A DNA stretch of 64,000 nt, from NCBI GenBank assembly GCA_023443515.1, contig JAEZUC010000079.1:19965-83964 (forward strand), given 5' to 3'. Position 1 is the first letter of the stretch. Every line of letters begins with the position of its first letter. The notes below the pieces were generated by a model. That model saw only the letters and a program-made list of their open reading frames with translations. It was not told where the DNA came from and ran no database searches. The translations under genes and the position numbers were made by a program. This DNA comes from Bacillota bacterium. GTDB lineage: Bacteria; Bacillota; Clostridia; Acetivibrionales; DSM-1351. Positions 10,051 through 18,061 of the stretch are shown here, one piece after another.

Positions 10051-10051
10051 A

Positions 10052-10098
10052 AACTGTATTTGGTTGAAGTTATGACATTGCCAAATACAGTTTTTTTT
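10052..10098 (+). terminator. Terminator abutting the ribosome site of the peptide gene
   Basis: AACTGTATTTGG pairs perfectly with CCAAATACAGTT (12 bp, 17-nt loop) and runs into a T-tract that ends directly at AAGGAGGA (10099). It ends the kinase transcript and may act as an attenuator for the downstream gene. Confidence 0.8.
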
Positions 10099-10111
10099 AA
10101 GGAGGATTTTT

Positions 10112-10267
10112 ATGAGTAAGAAAAACGTTTGTATGGATATTAAGGCAGATCAATTTGTAGATTTAAATAATGAAGAGGCTATGCAGATAGATGGTGGGAT
10201 TGATTCGCCAAGGCAATGCGTTAATACTATTATTATAGGTATAATTAAGATTATAAATTATTTTTAA
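10112..10267 (+). CDS. Double-glycine leader peptide, candidate pheromone or bacteriocin precursor
   Basis: A 51-residue open frame with a perfect ribosome site (AAGGAGGA, 10099-10106). The N-terminal 29 residues form a classic class II leader: DQFVDLNNEEAMQIDGG, with hydrophobic residues at the usual positions before GG. Cleavage by a C39 peptidase would release a 22-residue peptide, IDSPRQC... ending in KIINYF, with one Cys and a hydrophobic Ile-rich core. Length and position next to an AgrC/LytTR-type pair fit an inducing peptide; a one-peptide bacteriocin is the alternative. The only C39 exporter in the window is at 15862. Existence of the gene is well supported by leader and ribosome site; its exact role is inference. 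Confidence 0.8.
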   Translation: MSKKNVCMDIKADQFVDLNNEEAMQIDGGIDSPRQCVNTIIIGIIKIINYF

Positions 10268-10295
10268 AGGCTATCAATTTTTGTAAGAATAGAAG

Positions 10296-10571
10296 GTGGA
10301 ATTAATTGTAAGTTTGTCTTTTTTAAATAGCGAACCGGATTGTATGGATAAAGCCCGTACTTCGTTTATTTTGGGTATAGTTGATACCGTGGCTTGGCTA
10401 TTGCCTATTATAGGGATTCCGGTTTCAATTGTAGGACTGATATTAGGGATACTTGGTATAAAATCAACTAAAAGATGGATGGCAGTTGTAGGTATTATGC
10501 TTTCTAGTATTTTTCTTGTTGCGGCAATAATCAACGTAATAATAGGAGCATTAAACCAACTTGGTAAATAA
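10296..10571 (+). CDS. Small hydrophobic DUF4190-like membrane protein, possible immunity protein
   Basis: Up to 91 residues with two or three hydrophobic stretches (FILGIVDTVAWLLPIIGIP, VSIVGLILGILGI, VVGIMLSSIFLVAAIINV) and a Lys-rich turn (KSTKRW). The pattern resembles short DUF4190-type membrane proteins. The start is uncertain: GTG 10296, TTG 10314 (with AAGGTGG 14 nt upstream) or ATG 10344 are all in frame. It follows the GG-peptide gene by 28 nt with no terminator between, so the two are likely co-transcribed. Small membrane proteins in this position often give self-immunity to the peptide; that is an inference from context only. Confidence 0.6.
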   Translation: MELIVSLSFLNSEPDCMDKARTSFILGIVDTVAWLLPIIGIPVSIVGLILGILGIKSTKRWMAVVGIMLSSIFLVAAIINVIIGALNQLGK

Positions 10572-10601
10572 GGTGTTTTATAAGCTCAAAGGAGAATTTA
10601 A

Positions 10602-11000
10602 ATGGCACTATCAGCAGTAGAAAAGGACTATCGATTGAGAAATGTCCTTACTTTAAGAAAAAAAATGACAAGCCGAGAAGTCATATTGGAGATTTTGAAG
10701 TTAAAAAAATTTCTTAAAGACAACGGGCTAAAAAAGAATGGATTCATAACAACGGTAACATTTTCAATAGAGATGCAAGACGGAGTACCTTTAATAGATA
10801 TGGAAATACTTGTTCCGTTACCAAAAAGAGTAACCATAACGAATGAATATATTTTTAAACCTATTTTTCATGTGGTTAATGCGGTATGTATTTCAAAAGA
10901 AAGTGATAAGGAAACAAGCAGAATACATAATTTATTGTGTTGGAATATCTACGACAAAATAATGGGAAGCAAACAGCAAAAGGATTTTCTTCTAGCTTGA
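10602..11000 (+). CDS. DUF5085/GyrI-like small protein, shorter paralogue
   Basis: A 132-residue protein that is clearly a paralogue of the one at 14413: both have LRKKMT near residue 20, KFL-DNG-KK, TVTF-IE, then DME-LVP and EYIFKP-F. The fold looks like the effector-binding GyrI/DUF5085 type found as stand-alone proteins in Firmicutes. Compared with the other copy it lacks the second half of the fold's C-terminal repeat (the final VIDVYIGV-type strand) and ends in KQQKDFLLA. AAAGGAGA precedes the ATG. It sits in the peptide-gene unit 30 nt after the small membrane protein. Function unknown; a role in immunity or peptide handling is possible but unsupported. Confidence 0.65.
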   Translation: MALSAVEKDYRLRNVLTLRKKMTSREVILEILKLKKFLKDNGLKKNGFITTVTFSIEMQDGVPLIDMEILVPLPKRVTITNEYIFKPIFHVVNAVCISKESDKETSRIHNLLCWNIYDKIMGSKQQKDFLLA

Positions 11001-11037
11001 TATATATAGTACTTTTTAATTTTATTAGCTTTTCCGA

Positions 11038-11131
11038 AATATCGGTTTACCGATATTCATTTCTATTTACAATTTATATGTAATCTTTGAAAAGGCGTTC
11101 AAGCTTCTAATAGTAGAAGCTGAATGCCTTT
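11038..11131 (+). other. Two hairpins between the DUF5085-like gene and the hydrolase
   Basis: First AATATCGG-TTTA-CCGATATT (11038-11057), a perfect 8-bp inverted repeat. Then a longer stem with arms at 11091-11109 and 11113-11131 (AAGGC-TTCAAGCTTCTA against TAGAAGCT-GAATGCCTTT). The second is followed by CATCTTTCT, so it may be a weak terminator; the first could be an operator. The rest of the 256-nt gap holds no gene that I can support. Confidence 0.45.
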
Positions 11132-11256
11132 CATCTTTCTATCTCTGTAAAGAACAAAGAAGTAGAAGATAGAGAATCAATATAACAGTATATTTACAAA
11201 TTATGATATAAATGTATAATATATTTAGATTTTAATATTTTTAAGGTGATGCTATA

Positions 11257-12231
11257 TTGAATAAATTTATATCCGAACAAATAGACAGATTATCTCTCCG
11301 ACAACTACATAAAAGAAAAAGTTTCGTTTCACATTTTATAGCACCAAACATGCAACCCGTAAAATCAGGCGAGTTTTCTTCATATTTTGATACTCCGTCC
11401 ATCCCGAAAATAAAATTACAGGAGGAAAAGAATTCATATTATACTACAGGAACATTTTCATATGACAGTCAGATAAGAAATAACAACAAAAGTAATGAAA
11501 AAGTTTTTGGATACTATCACAGAAATTCAAACGATGAGGATTCAACCAATGTAATTCTTGTTCATGGATGGAGAATGGATGATTACAAGAACATTGACAG
11601 TATTTATTTAAAAAGCTTTTTGGATTCAGGATATAATGTTTATCACTTTATAATGCCGTATCATTTTCAGAGGAACTCAAATGAATCCACATATAATGGG
11701 GAACTGTTTGTTACCTCTAACATTGATAGGACACTATTATCAGTAAAACAGGCTGTATCTGATTTAAGGGCATTGGTTAAATGGCTTAAATCAAACACAC
11801 AAGGTAAAGTTATACTAATAGGAGTAAGTCTTGGAGGCTTTTTGACAAATCTGACAAGTGCTGTAGAGAGGGATATTGATATACTGATATCCGTATTTTA
11901 TGCAAATAGTCTGGCAAACGCTGTCTGGAATACAATACCCGGAAAGTACATAAAGAACGATTTTATTAAAAGTTCATTTTCATATGAACAATTATTGAAC
12001 TATTGGGTCGTTATCACCCCCAGCTTATACCAGCCCGCTATTCCTAAAAACAATATATTACTGTTAAGTGCTGCTTATGACCAATACATAAGCTTGGAAG
12101 ATTCCAACGAATTATGGTCAAAATGGGGAAAACCTCAAAGGCATATTTACAATTGCGGACACTCAGGCATTGTACTTTTGAGAAATATAATAAGAAAGGA
12201 TTCTTTAGAGTTTATTAATAGCAAACTATAG
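11257..12231 (+). CDS. Alpha/beta hydrolase
   Basis: A 324-residue alpha/beta-hydrolase fold protein. The oxyanion region is ILVHGWRMDDYKN near residue 100; the nucleophile elbow is GVSLGG with S191; the acid and His are probably in LLSAAYDQYISLED and YNCGHSGIVLLRN near the C terminus. No signal peptide or membrane segment is seen, so it is likely cytosolic. The start is TTG, with AAGGTGA at good spacing. It is followed after 15 nt by a sensor kinase gene, suggesting one operon with the second two-component pair. Substrate unknown; esterase or lipase-like activity is the family norm. Confidence 0.8.
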   Translation: MNKFISEQIDRLSLRQLHKRKSFVSHFIAPNMQPVKSGEFSSYFDTPSIPKIKLQEEKNSYYTTGTFSYDSQIRNNNKSNEKVFGYYHRNSNDEDSTNVILVHGWRMDDYKNIDSIYLKSFLDSGYNVYHFIMPYHFQRNSNESTYNGELFVTSNIDRTLLSVKQAVSDLRALVKWLKSNTQGKVILIGVSLGGFLTNLTSAVERDIDILISVFYANSLANAVWNTIPGKYIKNDFIKSSFSYEQLLNYWVVITPSLYQPAIPKNNILLLSAAYDQYISLEDSNELWSKWGKPQRHIYNCGHSGIVLLRNIIRKDSLEFINSKL

Positions 12232-12246
12232 GTTGGTGGATTATAT

Positions 12247-13644
12247 ATGTTGGTTTTATTTATTGCATTATGGGTAATAGCAGGTATACTCATAAGAACT
12301 GATCCCCATAATCGGGCCACAAGGTGGGGGAGTGCCCTTGCTTTTTTTTCAGGTTTTGGAGGTCTGGGAATTTTTCTAAGAGAATATTCTTTCACGCTCT
12401 CGGACACTAATACTAAATTTATAATTTATTCGGCAACATCGTTCATGTTCACATTGTCTACCCAAATAGCTCCGTATATTGTTTTAATATATAGTATTAT
12501 ATATACAGGAACATTAAATAATTTTAAATTTATTTCTAAATATTGCCACGTCATATTTTTTATTCCGGTAATAATAATGTATTTGATTTACCCGTCTATA
12601 CCGGATTATAGACCATCATTTTTAATTCTTAGCCTATGGGTTGTACCCTATGTACTTTTTGCAAACTACCTGTTGATTTATTCATATAAAGCTGAGAAAA
12701 ATGCACGTAAAAAGCAGCAAAGATTGCTTACTTGCATATTAATTACGCCTACAACCCTGTTTGCTATTACGGCTAATTATATTTTAAGAGCATTCCGGAT
12801 TGAGAGTATATGGAGATATAATGCGATTACAATATCGGTCGCTTTCATAATATTCGTATATGCAAGCTTCAGGTATGGAGTTATGGGGGTTAGAGTTAAA
12901 TTTGAAAAATACCGTTTGGACAGTACTATTAAGGCTATAACCTCAGGAACATCAATTATGAATCATAGTATAAAGAATGAGATTATAAAAATAGGAATGT
13001 GTACAAATACGATTAAATCCAAACTTAAAAATCAAAATATCAATATCCCGGATATTGACGAAAATATTGGATTTATTCTTGATTCTAGTGATTACCTTAC
13101 AAAGATGGTTAAGCATATTCAGAAGCATATTCAAGAGATTACCTTGAATGAGCAGGTTAATAATGTTAAGGATATATTTACAAACTCTATAAACATGGTA
13201 ATTCCATTTATAAAAAATAAAGAAATCATACTGGAAAACAATTTTCACAATGACATTTTTATAAAATGTGATAGCCTTCATATTCAGGAAGTGTTTCATA
13301 ATGTATTAAAAAATGCCATAGAAGCGGTGGAAGAGGCAGGTAAACTCAAGATAGATGCTGTTTCAAATAAATCAACATTTATTATTGCTATAAGTGACAC
13401 TGGATGCGGAATATCAAAAGAAAATCTTCCTTATGTATTTGATCCGTTTTTTTCCACTAAACGAACCAGTAATAATTTTGGACTGGGGCTATCATATTGT
13501 GTTAACGTTATGAACTTACATGGTGGTAAATTGGAAGTAATCAGCGAAAAAAATGTGGGAACAACGATACAAATTATTTTTCATAAAAGTAGAGTATCCG
13601 GTTTGCTTGATAAGCAAATCAAAAGGAGTTTGGTCAATGGATAA
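12247..13644 (+). CDS. Membrane sensor histidine kinase (second pair)
   Basis: A 465-residue kinase. The first 220 residues contain about seven hydrophobic segments with no obvious ligand domain. The dimerisation/phospho-acceptor region has MNHSIKNEIIKI near residue 240. The ATPase domain has the N box EVFHNVLKNAIEAVE, the G1 box DTGCGIS, the F box FDPFFSTK and the G2 box FGLGLSYCVNVMNLHGG. It overlaps the NarL-type regulator gene by 8 nt and follows the hydrolase by 15 nt, so the three form a unit. The signal is unknown; lying between peptide genes, it may sense peptide or membrane stress. Confidence 0.88.
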   Translation: MLVLFIALWVIAGILIRTDPHNRATRWGSALAFFSGFGGLGIFLREYSFTLSDTNTKFIIYSATSFMFTLSTQIAPYIVLIYSIIYTGTLNNFKFISKYCHVIFFIPVIIMYLIYPSIPDYRPSFLILSLWVVPYVLFANYLLIYSYKAEKNARKKQQRLLTCILITPTTLFAITANYILRAFRIESIWRYNAITISVAFIIFVYASFRYGVMGVRVKFEKYRLDSTIKAITSGTSIMNHSIKNEIIKIGMCTNTIKSKLKNQNINIPDIDENIGFILDSSDYLTKMVKHIQKHIQEITLNEQVNNVKDIFTNSINMVIPFIKNKEIILENNFHNDIFIKCDSLHIQEVFHNVLKNAIEAVEEAGKLKIDAVSNKSTFIIAISDTGCGISKENLPYVFDPFFSTKRTSNNFGLGLSYCVNVMNLHGGKLEVISEKNVGTTIQIIFHKSRVSGLLDKQIKRSLVNG

Positions 13645-14272
13645 AATACAGGTAATGATAGTTGAGGATGATCCTGCATGGATTAAAATATTAAATTCTT
13701 TTCTTTCGCAGGAGGAGGATATATTTGTTAAGGCTTCAGCAAACAGTAAAGACGAAGCTGTACGGCTGGCGATAGATATCAAAATAGATGTAATAATTAT
13801 GGACATTAATTTGTCTGAAAACCTTAAGGATGGGGTTGTTGCAGCACTTGAAATAAAGGAATTTTCCGATTCCAAAATAATCATGTTAACATCGTATAAT
13901 GACGATGAACTAATCAAAGATTCCTTTGAAGTTGGAGCTGTAGATTATCTTCTAAAAGAGGATTATTTGGATTTGCCAAACACAATAAGAAAAACATACA
14001 ACAATCGCTCGTCAATACAGGTAATTCTTAATGACTATGCAAGACTTAAAAAAGATGAAAGGTTAAGGGAATTGACAACAGCAGAAAAGGAAGTATTTGA
14101 ACTTATAGAACAAGGACTTTCCCAATCACAAATTGCTACAAAATTATCAAAGACAAACAACACGTTGCGTACACAGGTCAAGAATATACTAAAAAAACTT
14201 GGAGCTAAAAATAGTAAGGAAGCTGTAAAAAAAATTAAATACAAGGATATTTTCCACAAATATAAACTATAA
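13637..14272 (+). CDS. NarL/LuxR-type response regulator
   Basis: A 211-residue two-domain regulator. Receiver domain: acidic residues in VEDDPAW, phospho-acceptor D56 in VIIMDINL, Thr in MLTSYND and Lys in YLLKEDYLD. The C-terminal LuxR-type helix-turn-helix is in LTTAEKEVFELIEQG-LSQSQIATKL and the following helix. The ATG at 13637 has AAAAGGAG (13621-13628) upstream and overlaps the end of the kinase gene, so it is coupled to that kinase. Possible targets are the promoter regions at about 14320-14360 and 14905-14945 that precede the second set of peptide genes. This is inference from position. Confidence 0.9.
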   Translation: MDKIQVMIVEDDPAWIKILNSFLSQEEDIFVKASANSKDEAVRLAIDIKIDVIIMDINLSENLKDGVVAALEIKEFSDSKIIMLTSYNDDELIKDSFEVGAVDYLLKEDYLDLPNTIRKTYNNRSSIQVILNDYARLKKDERLRELTTAEKEVFELIEQGLSQSQIATKLSKTNNTLRTQVKNILKKLGAKNSKEAVKKIKYKDIFHKYKL

Positions 14273-14274
14273 AA

Positions 14275-14297
14275 AGGGGTTATAAAATATAACCCCT
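14275..14297 (+). other. Perfect 10-bp hairpin after the NarL-type gene
   Basis: AGGGGTTATA-AAA-TATAACCCCT begins 2 nt after the stop codon. There is no T-run after it, so it is a weak terminator or RNA-processing hairpin. Confidence 0.5.
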
Positions 14298-14412
14298 AAC
14301 TCTCAGAATAGTGGTATGAAAAATAACTGTAGTAGGAAAAAAGATATTAATATATAATACACGTAGACATTAATTTACAAATAATAATCAATTAGGGGAA
14401 AATGTAAAATAC

Positions 14413-14883
14413 ATGATACAATCAGGAAAAGAATTTAAACTAGAAAACGTTTTATCTCTAAGAAAAAAAATGACCCAGGAAGAAATAAAAAATGAAATGG
14501 GTAAAATAGGTAAGTTTTTACAGGATAATGGAATAAAAAAAGCCGGACCGATTGTTACCGTAACTTTTGATATTGAAGAAAATTGTGGGCAAGCTCTTAT
14601 GGATATGGAACTCCTTGTTCCAATAGATAAGAAGTTTGATTTTTCAGCAGAATATATATTTAAGCCATTTTTTTACATATTTGATGCTGTATATGCAAGG
14701 CATGAAGGTAATCCTGCAACATTACAAAATACATATAATGAGATACTTGCATATATACAACAGAATAAATTACAACAGATAACGGCAGGTTATAATGTTC
14801 AGGTTAAAGATTTTTTGCCAGGAATGACAGATGATGAGATGGTAATTGATGTTTACATAGGTGTAAGTCGCAATGTACTGTAA
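14413..14883 (+). CDS. DUF5085/GyrI-like small protein, full-length paralogue
   Basis: A 156-residue paralogue of the protein at 10602. It carries LRKKMTQEEI, KFLQDNGIKKAG, DIEENCGQALMDMELLVP and EYIFKPFFYIFDAVYARH, then a second similar half ending DDEMVIDVYIGVS. Two related halves are typical of the GyrI-like fold, which in relatives binds small molecules. It is probably cytosolic. It lies directly before the two bacteriocin-like peptides, with a TATAAT at 14353-14358 before it. Duplication on both sides of the regulator block suggests each copy belongs with a peptide set. Function unknown. Confidence 0.7.
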   Translation: MIQSGKEFKLENVLSLRKKMTQEEIKNEMGKIGKFLQDNGIKKAGPIVTVTFDIEENCGQALMDMELLVPIDKKFDFSAEYIFKPFFYIFDAVYARHEGNPATLQNTYNEILAYIQQNKLQQITAGYNVQVKDFLPGMTDDEMVIDVYIGVSRNVL

Positions 14884-15017
14884 TTACCTGCTGTAAGCCA
14901 TGGGACAGTAGTTAATATAAACTATGAATGTAAAAACTTTATTATTGAAGTTTATGCGCAGAATGGAGAGAAGAGGATACATTTGTAGAAAAATTAGATA
15001 AAAGTGAGGTAGAAATT

Positions 15018-15254
15018 ATGACATATGCTATGAGTTTAAACAATGTTGGTTTTGCTGAGTTGACACAGGATGAAATGATGTGTGTTGATGGAGGAAACCT
15101 TTTTGGTGATGTTTGCAAAGTTGTTACTTGTGCTACTGTAAGTGCGGTAATTGGCGCTGTAGTTTCTCCATATGCTACACCAGCAGGAGGATATATAGCA
15201 GGAGTAGTATCATATGAGATAATATCCCAGGCGTGGGATAAAGCTTTCAAATAG
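15018..15254 (+). CDS. Class II bacteriocin-like peptide with double-glycine leader (peptide A)
   Basis: A 78-residue precursor. The leader ends ELTQDEMMCVDGG, matching the class II pattern with hydrophobic and acidic residues before GG at about residues 25-26. The mature part, about 52 residues, is small-residue rich (SAVIGAVVSPYATPAGG) with GxxxA/G-like spacing and two Cys, as in two-peptide (class IIb) bacteriocins. GAGGT lies before the ATG at 15018; ATG 15030 is an alternative. A second GG-leader gene follows 17 nt later, then the exporter operon. Probable product: a membrane-permeabilising peptide acting with peptide B. Confidence 0.85.
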   Translation: MTYAMSLNNVGFAELTQDEMMCVDGGNLFGDVCKVVTCATVSAVIGAVVSPYATPAGGYIAGVVSYEIISQAWDKAFK

Positions 15255-15271
15255 GATAGGAGGTGCAAGTT

Positions 15272-15490
15272 ATGGGAGACTTCATTGAATTAAATTATGA
15301 AGAAATTCAAGCTATAGAAGCTGGCGGATTATTGTCTGCGGTTTGTGGAGCAGCAGCAGGTGCCATTGTTGGATTGTATGTTGGTGGTACCGCAGCAGCA
15401 ATAAGTGGTGATTCAAAAAATATTGTCCAGTCTGTAATTGCGGGTGCATCAACAGGATTATGGGTGGGGTTGGGCTGCCCTATTCCGTAG
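15272..15490 (+). CDS. Class II bacteriocin-like peptide with double-glycine leader (peptide B)
   Basis: A 72-residue precursor starting at ATG 15272, since AGGAGGT (15258-15264) overlaps the alternative GTG at 15263. The short leader is MGDFIELNYEEIQAIEAGG; the mature part, about 53 residues, is Gly/Ala rich (AVCGAAAGAIVGLYVGGTAA, then SVIAGASTGLWVGLG) with several GxxxG-type spacings and a Cys near each end. These are hallmarks of class IIb two-peptide bacteriocins, in which two helices pack through GxxxG. Its partner is the gene 17 nt upstream. A terminator follows at 15502. Confidence 0.85.
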   Translation: MGDFIELNYEEIQAIEAGGLLSAVCGAAAGAIVGLYVGGTAAAISGDSKNIVQSVIAGASTGLWVGLGCPIP

Positions 15491-15501
15491 ATAAATAATT
15501 T

Positions 15502-15554
15502 AAGAACCAGATATGCGGATTAAAATTATTCTGCATATTTGGTTCTGGATTTTT
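15502..15554 (+). terminator. Terminator after the peptide pair
   Basis: AGAACCAGATATGC pairs with GCATATTTGGTTCT (one G-U) and is followed by GGATTTTTA. It would make peptide mRNA more abundant than exporter mRNA if both start upstream. Confidence 0.7.
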
Positions 15555-15646
15555 ACTGGTACTGTATTAATTACAGGCACTGAACGCATTAGCAAGAATT
15601 AATATATATAATAAATATAAATAAAATGTCTAGGGAGAATTTTATT

Positions 15647-15862
15647 ATGAGTATTAAGAATAAGTTATTTGTAAAAAAGATATTTAAAAAATTCATACCA
15701 ATGTGTATTGCTATATTAGGATTATATCTTTTAGATATATATTATTTTAGACGGGATGAATTCAGGATCAGTTATGTAATAATTATAGTAATAACTTGTT
15801 TTGCTGTTGTGACCATATCAAGTATTGTAAATACAAAAAAAGATAATAATGGAGTTAGCTAA
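15647..15862 (+). CDS. Small two-pass membrane protein, candidate immunity protein
   Basis: A 71-residue protein with a basic N terminus (MSIKNKLFVKKIFKKF), hydrophobic segments at about residues 19-33 and 45-64, and a short polar tail. ATG 15647 is preferred because AGGGAG (15632-15637) lies just upstream. Its stop codon overlaps the ATG of the exporter gene by one base, so expression is coupled to export. Small basic membrane proteins next to class II bacteriocin exporters commonly confer self-protection; the assignment here is by context. No family was recognised. Confidence 0.65.
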   Translation: MSIKNKLFVKKIFKKFIPMCIAILGLYLLDIYYFRRDEFRISYVIIIVITCFAVVTISSIVNTKKDNNGVS

Positions 15863-18060
15863 TGCAAACCCTATTCAAACATTTCTACTGTGTCAAACAA
15901 CATGACATAACAGATTGCGGAGCAGCTTGTCTGGCTACTATCAGCAAGCAGTACGGTTTTAAAACTTCAATAACAAAAATAAGAGAGATTGCAGGAACAG
16001 ACAAACAAGGTACAAATGCATATGGAGTGATAAAGGCAGCTGAGAGTCTTGGTTTCACAGCCAAGGGAGTAAAGGGAAATCAGGAGGCCTTTTTTTCTGA
16101 GTTTCCTTTGCCATGCATAGCACATGTTGTCGTCGAAGGTACATTGCTTCACTATGTGGTTATACATAAGATAACAAAAAAGCAGGTTATCGTTGCTGAC
16201 CCCGGAAAGGGTATAGTCAAGTATGTTCCGGAGGAATTCTTTAAAATCTGGACTGGTGTACTTATATTGATGGTTCCTAATGTTACTTTTAGCAAGGGTA
16301 ATAATACAAAGGGCCTTTTTTCCCGTTTCTCTAATTTGCTGATGCCTCAGAAGAAGCTACTTGTAAATATATTTTTTACATCTCTCATATACACTATTTT
16401 AGGTATTTTGGGATCTTTTTATTTTAAATTCCTTTTGGATGACATTTTGCAGTACAATCTGGAAAAGACCTTGCATGTTATATCCATAGGCATTATTCTG
16501 CTCTACCTTTTCCAGACTCTATTGGGAGCATTTCGTTCTCACATGGTTCTGTACTTGTCACAAAAAATTGATATACCTCTTATACTGGGGTACTATCAGC
16601 ATGTTCTGGGACTTCCAATGAATTTTTTCGGAACAAGAAAGGTTGGAGAAATCGTATCCCGTTTTATGGATGCCTCAAAGGTAAGAGATGCCATATCAGG
16701 TGCAACGCTTACCATAATGATAGATACCCTGATGGCTGTGGCAGGAGCTGTTATTCTATACATGCAGAATTCTACATTGTTTATAGTTGCGGTAGTAATA
16801 GCGACTATATATGGCATTATTGTTTTTGCATTTAATAAGCCAATCAAAAAAGTAAATCAAGAACAAATGGAAGAGAATGCACAGCTTACCTCCTACCTTG
16901 TAGAATCACTGAATGGAATTGAAACAGTTAAAACCTTCAACGCCGAGGAGGAAGCATCCCTTAAAACCGAAACAAGGTTCGTAAAGCTACTTCGCTCGAT
17001 ATTCAAAGGCGGTGTAATTAATAATTTTCGTTCATCAATTACATCCTTCACTGCATTGGCGGGAGGAACAGTCATATTGTGGGTGGGTGCATGGAATGTA
17101 ATAAAAGGAAACATGACAGTAGGTCAATTGCTTGCATTTAATGCTCTGCTGGGATACTTTCTGGAACCTATCAAAAACCTCATCAATCTCCAACCAATGA
17201 TACAAACAGCAGTAGTAGCATCAGACAGACTAGGTGAAATATTTGACCTGGAATTGGAAAAGAGTGAAAAAGAGAACGAAAAGATTAAACCCCTTGATTT
17301 AAAAGGTGACATAACCTTTAAAAATGTAGATTTCAGGTATGGAACACGTTCCCTTGTACTAAAAAATATTAATATTACCATAAAGCAGGGCGAAAAAATT
17401 GCATTGGTAGGGGAAAGCGGGTCGGGTAAAACCACTCTTGTTAAGCTTTTATTGAACCTGTATACCTGGGAAAAAGGCGAAATAGCAATAAAAGACTATA
17501 ACATAAAGGATATATCCTTTGAGTCCCTGAGAGAAAAACTTGCATACATATCCCAGGATATATTCATGTTCAGCGGAACAATACGGGAAAATCTAACCCT
17601 TGGTGACAAAAATATTAGTATGGAAGAAATTATCGAGGCTTGTAAAATGGCACAGGCACATGAATTTATAAACAAGCTTCCATTGCGGTATGAGACTTAT
17701 TTGGAGGAAAACGGTGCAAATTTGTCTGGAGGACAAAAACAAAGGCTTGCTATAGCCAGAGCAATTTTGAAAAAACCCGACATATTTATAATGGACGAGG
17801 CAACCAGTAATCTTGATTCAATTTCAGAGAAGGCCATAGAGAAAACACTGGAAACTGTTTGCAGCGGAGTAACAACGATTATAATAGCACACAGACTAAG
17901 CACTATAAAACGATGTGACAGGATTTTTGTAATGGAAGACGGCAGTATTATGGAACACGGTAGCCATCAGGAGCTTATGGCACTTGGAGGAAAGTATTTT
18001 GAGTTATGGAAGGAGCAATTAACTGAAAAAGAGGAACAAACCATAGGAGGGAAGGTTTAA
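15862..18060 (+). CDS. C39-peptidase bacteriocin ABC exporter
   Basis: A 732-residue fusion of three parts: an N-terminal C39 peptidase (about 1-140) that removes GG leaders, a six-helix ABC exporter domain (about 165-450) and an ATPase (about 480-720). The peptidase shows catalytic C19 in HDITDCGAACLA, H97 in LLHYVVIH and D113 in VADPGKG. The ATPase shows Walker A GESGSGKTT (517-525), signature LSGGQ (621-625) and Walker B IFIMDEATSNLDS. It should cleave and export the precursors at 15018 and 15272, and possibly 10112. One base of overlap with the gene before, and one base between its stop and the HlyD-like gene, show an operon. Confidence 0.95.
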   Translation: MQTLFKHFYCVKQHDITDCGAACLATISKQYGFKTSITKIREIAGTDKQGTNAYGVIKAAESLGFTAKGVKGNQEAFFSEFPLPCIAHVVVEGTLLHYVVIHKITKKQVIVADPGKGIVKYVPEEFFKIWTGVLILMVPNVTFSKGNNTKGLFSRFSNLLMPQKKLLVNIFFTSLIYTILGILGSFYFKFLLDDILQYNLEKTLHVISIGIILLYLFQTLLGAFRSHMVLYLSQKIDIPLILGYYQHVLGLPMNFFGTRKVGEIVSRFMDASKVRDAISGATLTIMIDTLMAVAGAVILYMQNSTLFIVAVVIATIYGIIVFAFNKPIKKVNQEQMEENAQLTSYLVESLNGIETVKTFNAEEEASLKTETRFVKLLRSIFKGGVINNFRSSITSFTALAGGTVILWVGAWNVIKGNMTVGQLLAFNALLGYFLEPIKNLINLQPMIQTAVVASDRLGEIFDLELEKSEKENEKIKPLDLKGDITFKNVDFRYGTRSLVLKNINITIKQGEKIALVGESGSGKTTLVKLLLNLYTWEKGEIAIKDYNIKDISFESLREKLAYISQDIFMFSGTIRENLTLGDKNISMEEIIEACKMAQAHEFINKLPLRYETYLEENGANLSGGQKQRLAIARAILKKPDIFIMDEATSNLDSISEKAIEKTLETVCSGVTTIIIAHRLSTIKRCDRIFVMEDGSIMEHGSHQELMALGGKYFELWKEQLTEKEEQTIGGKV

Positions 18061-18061
18061 A

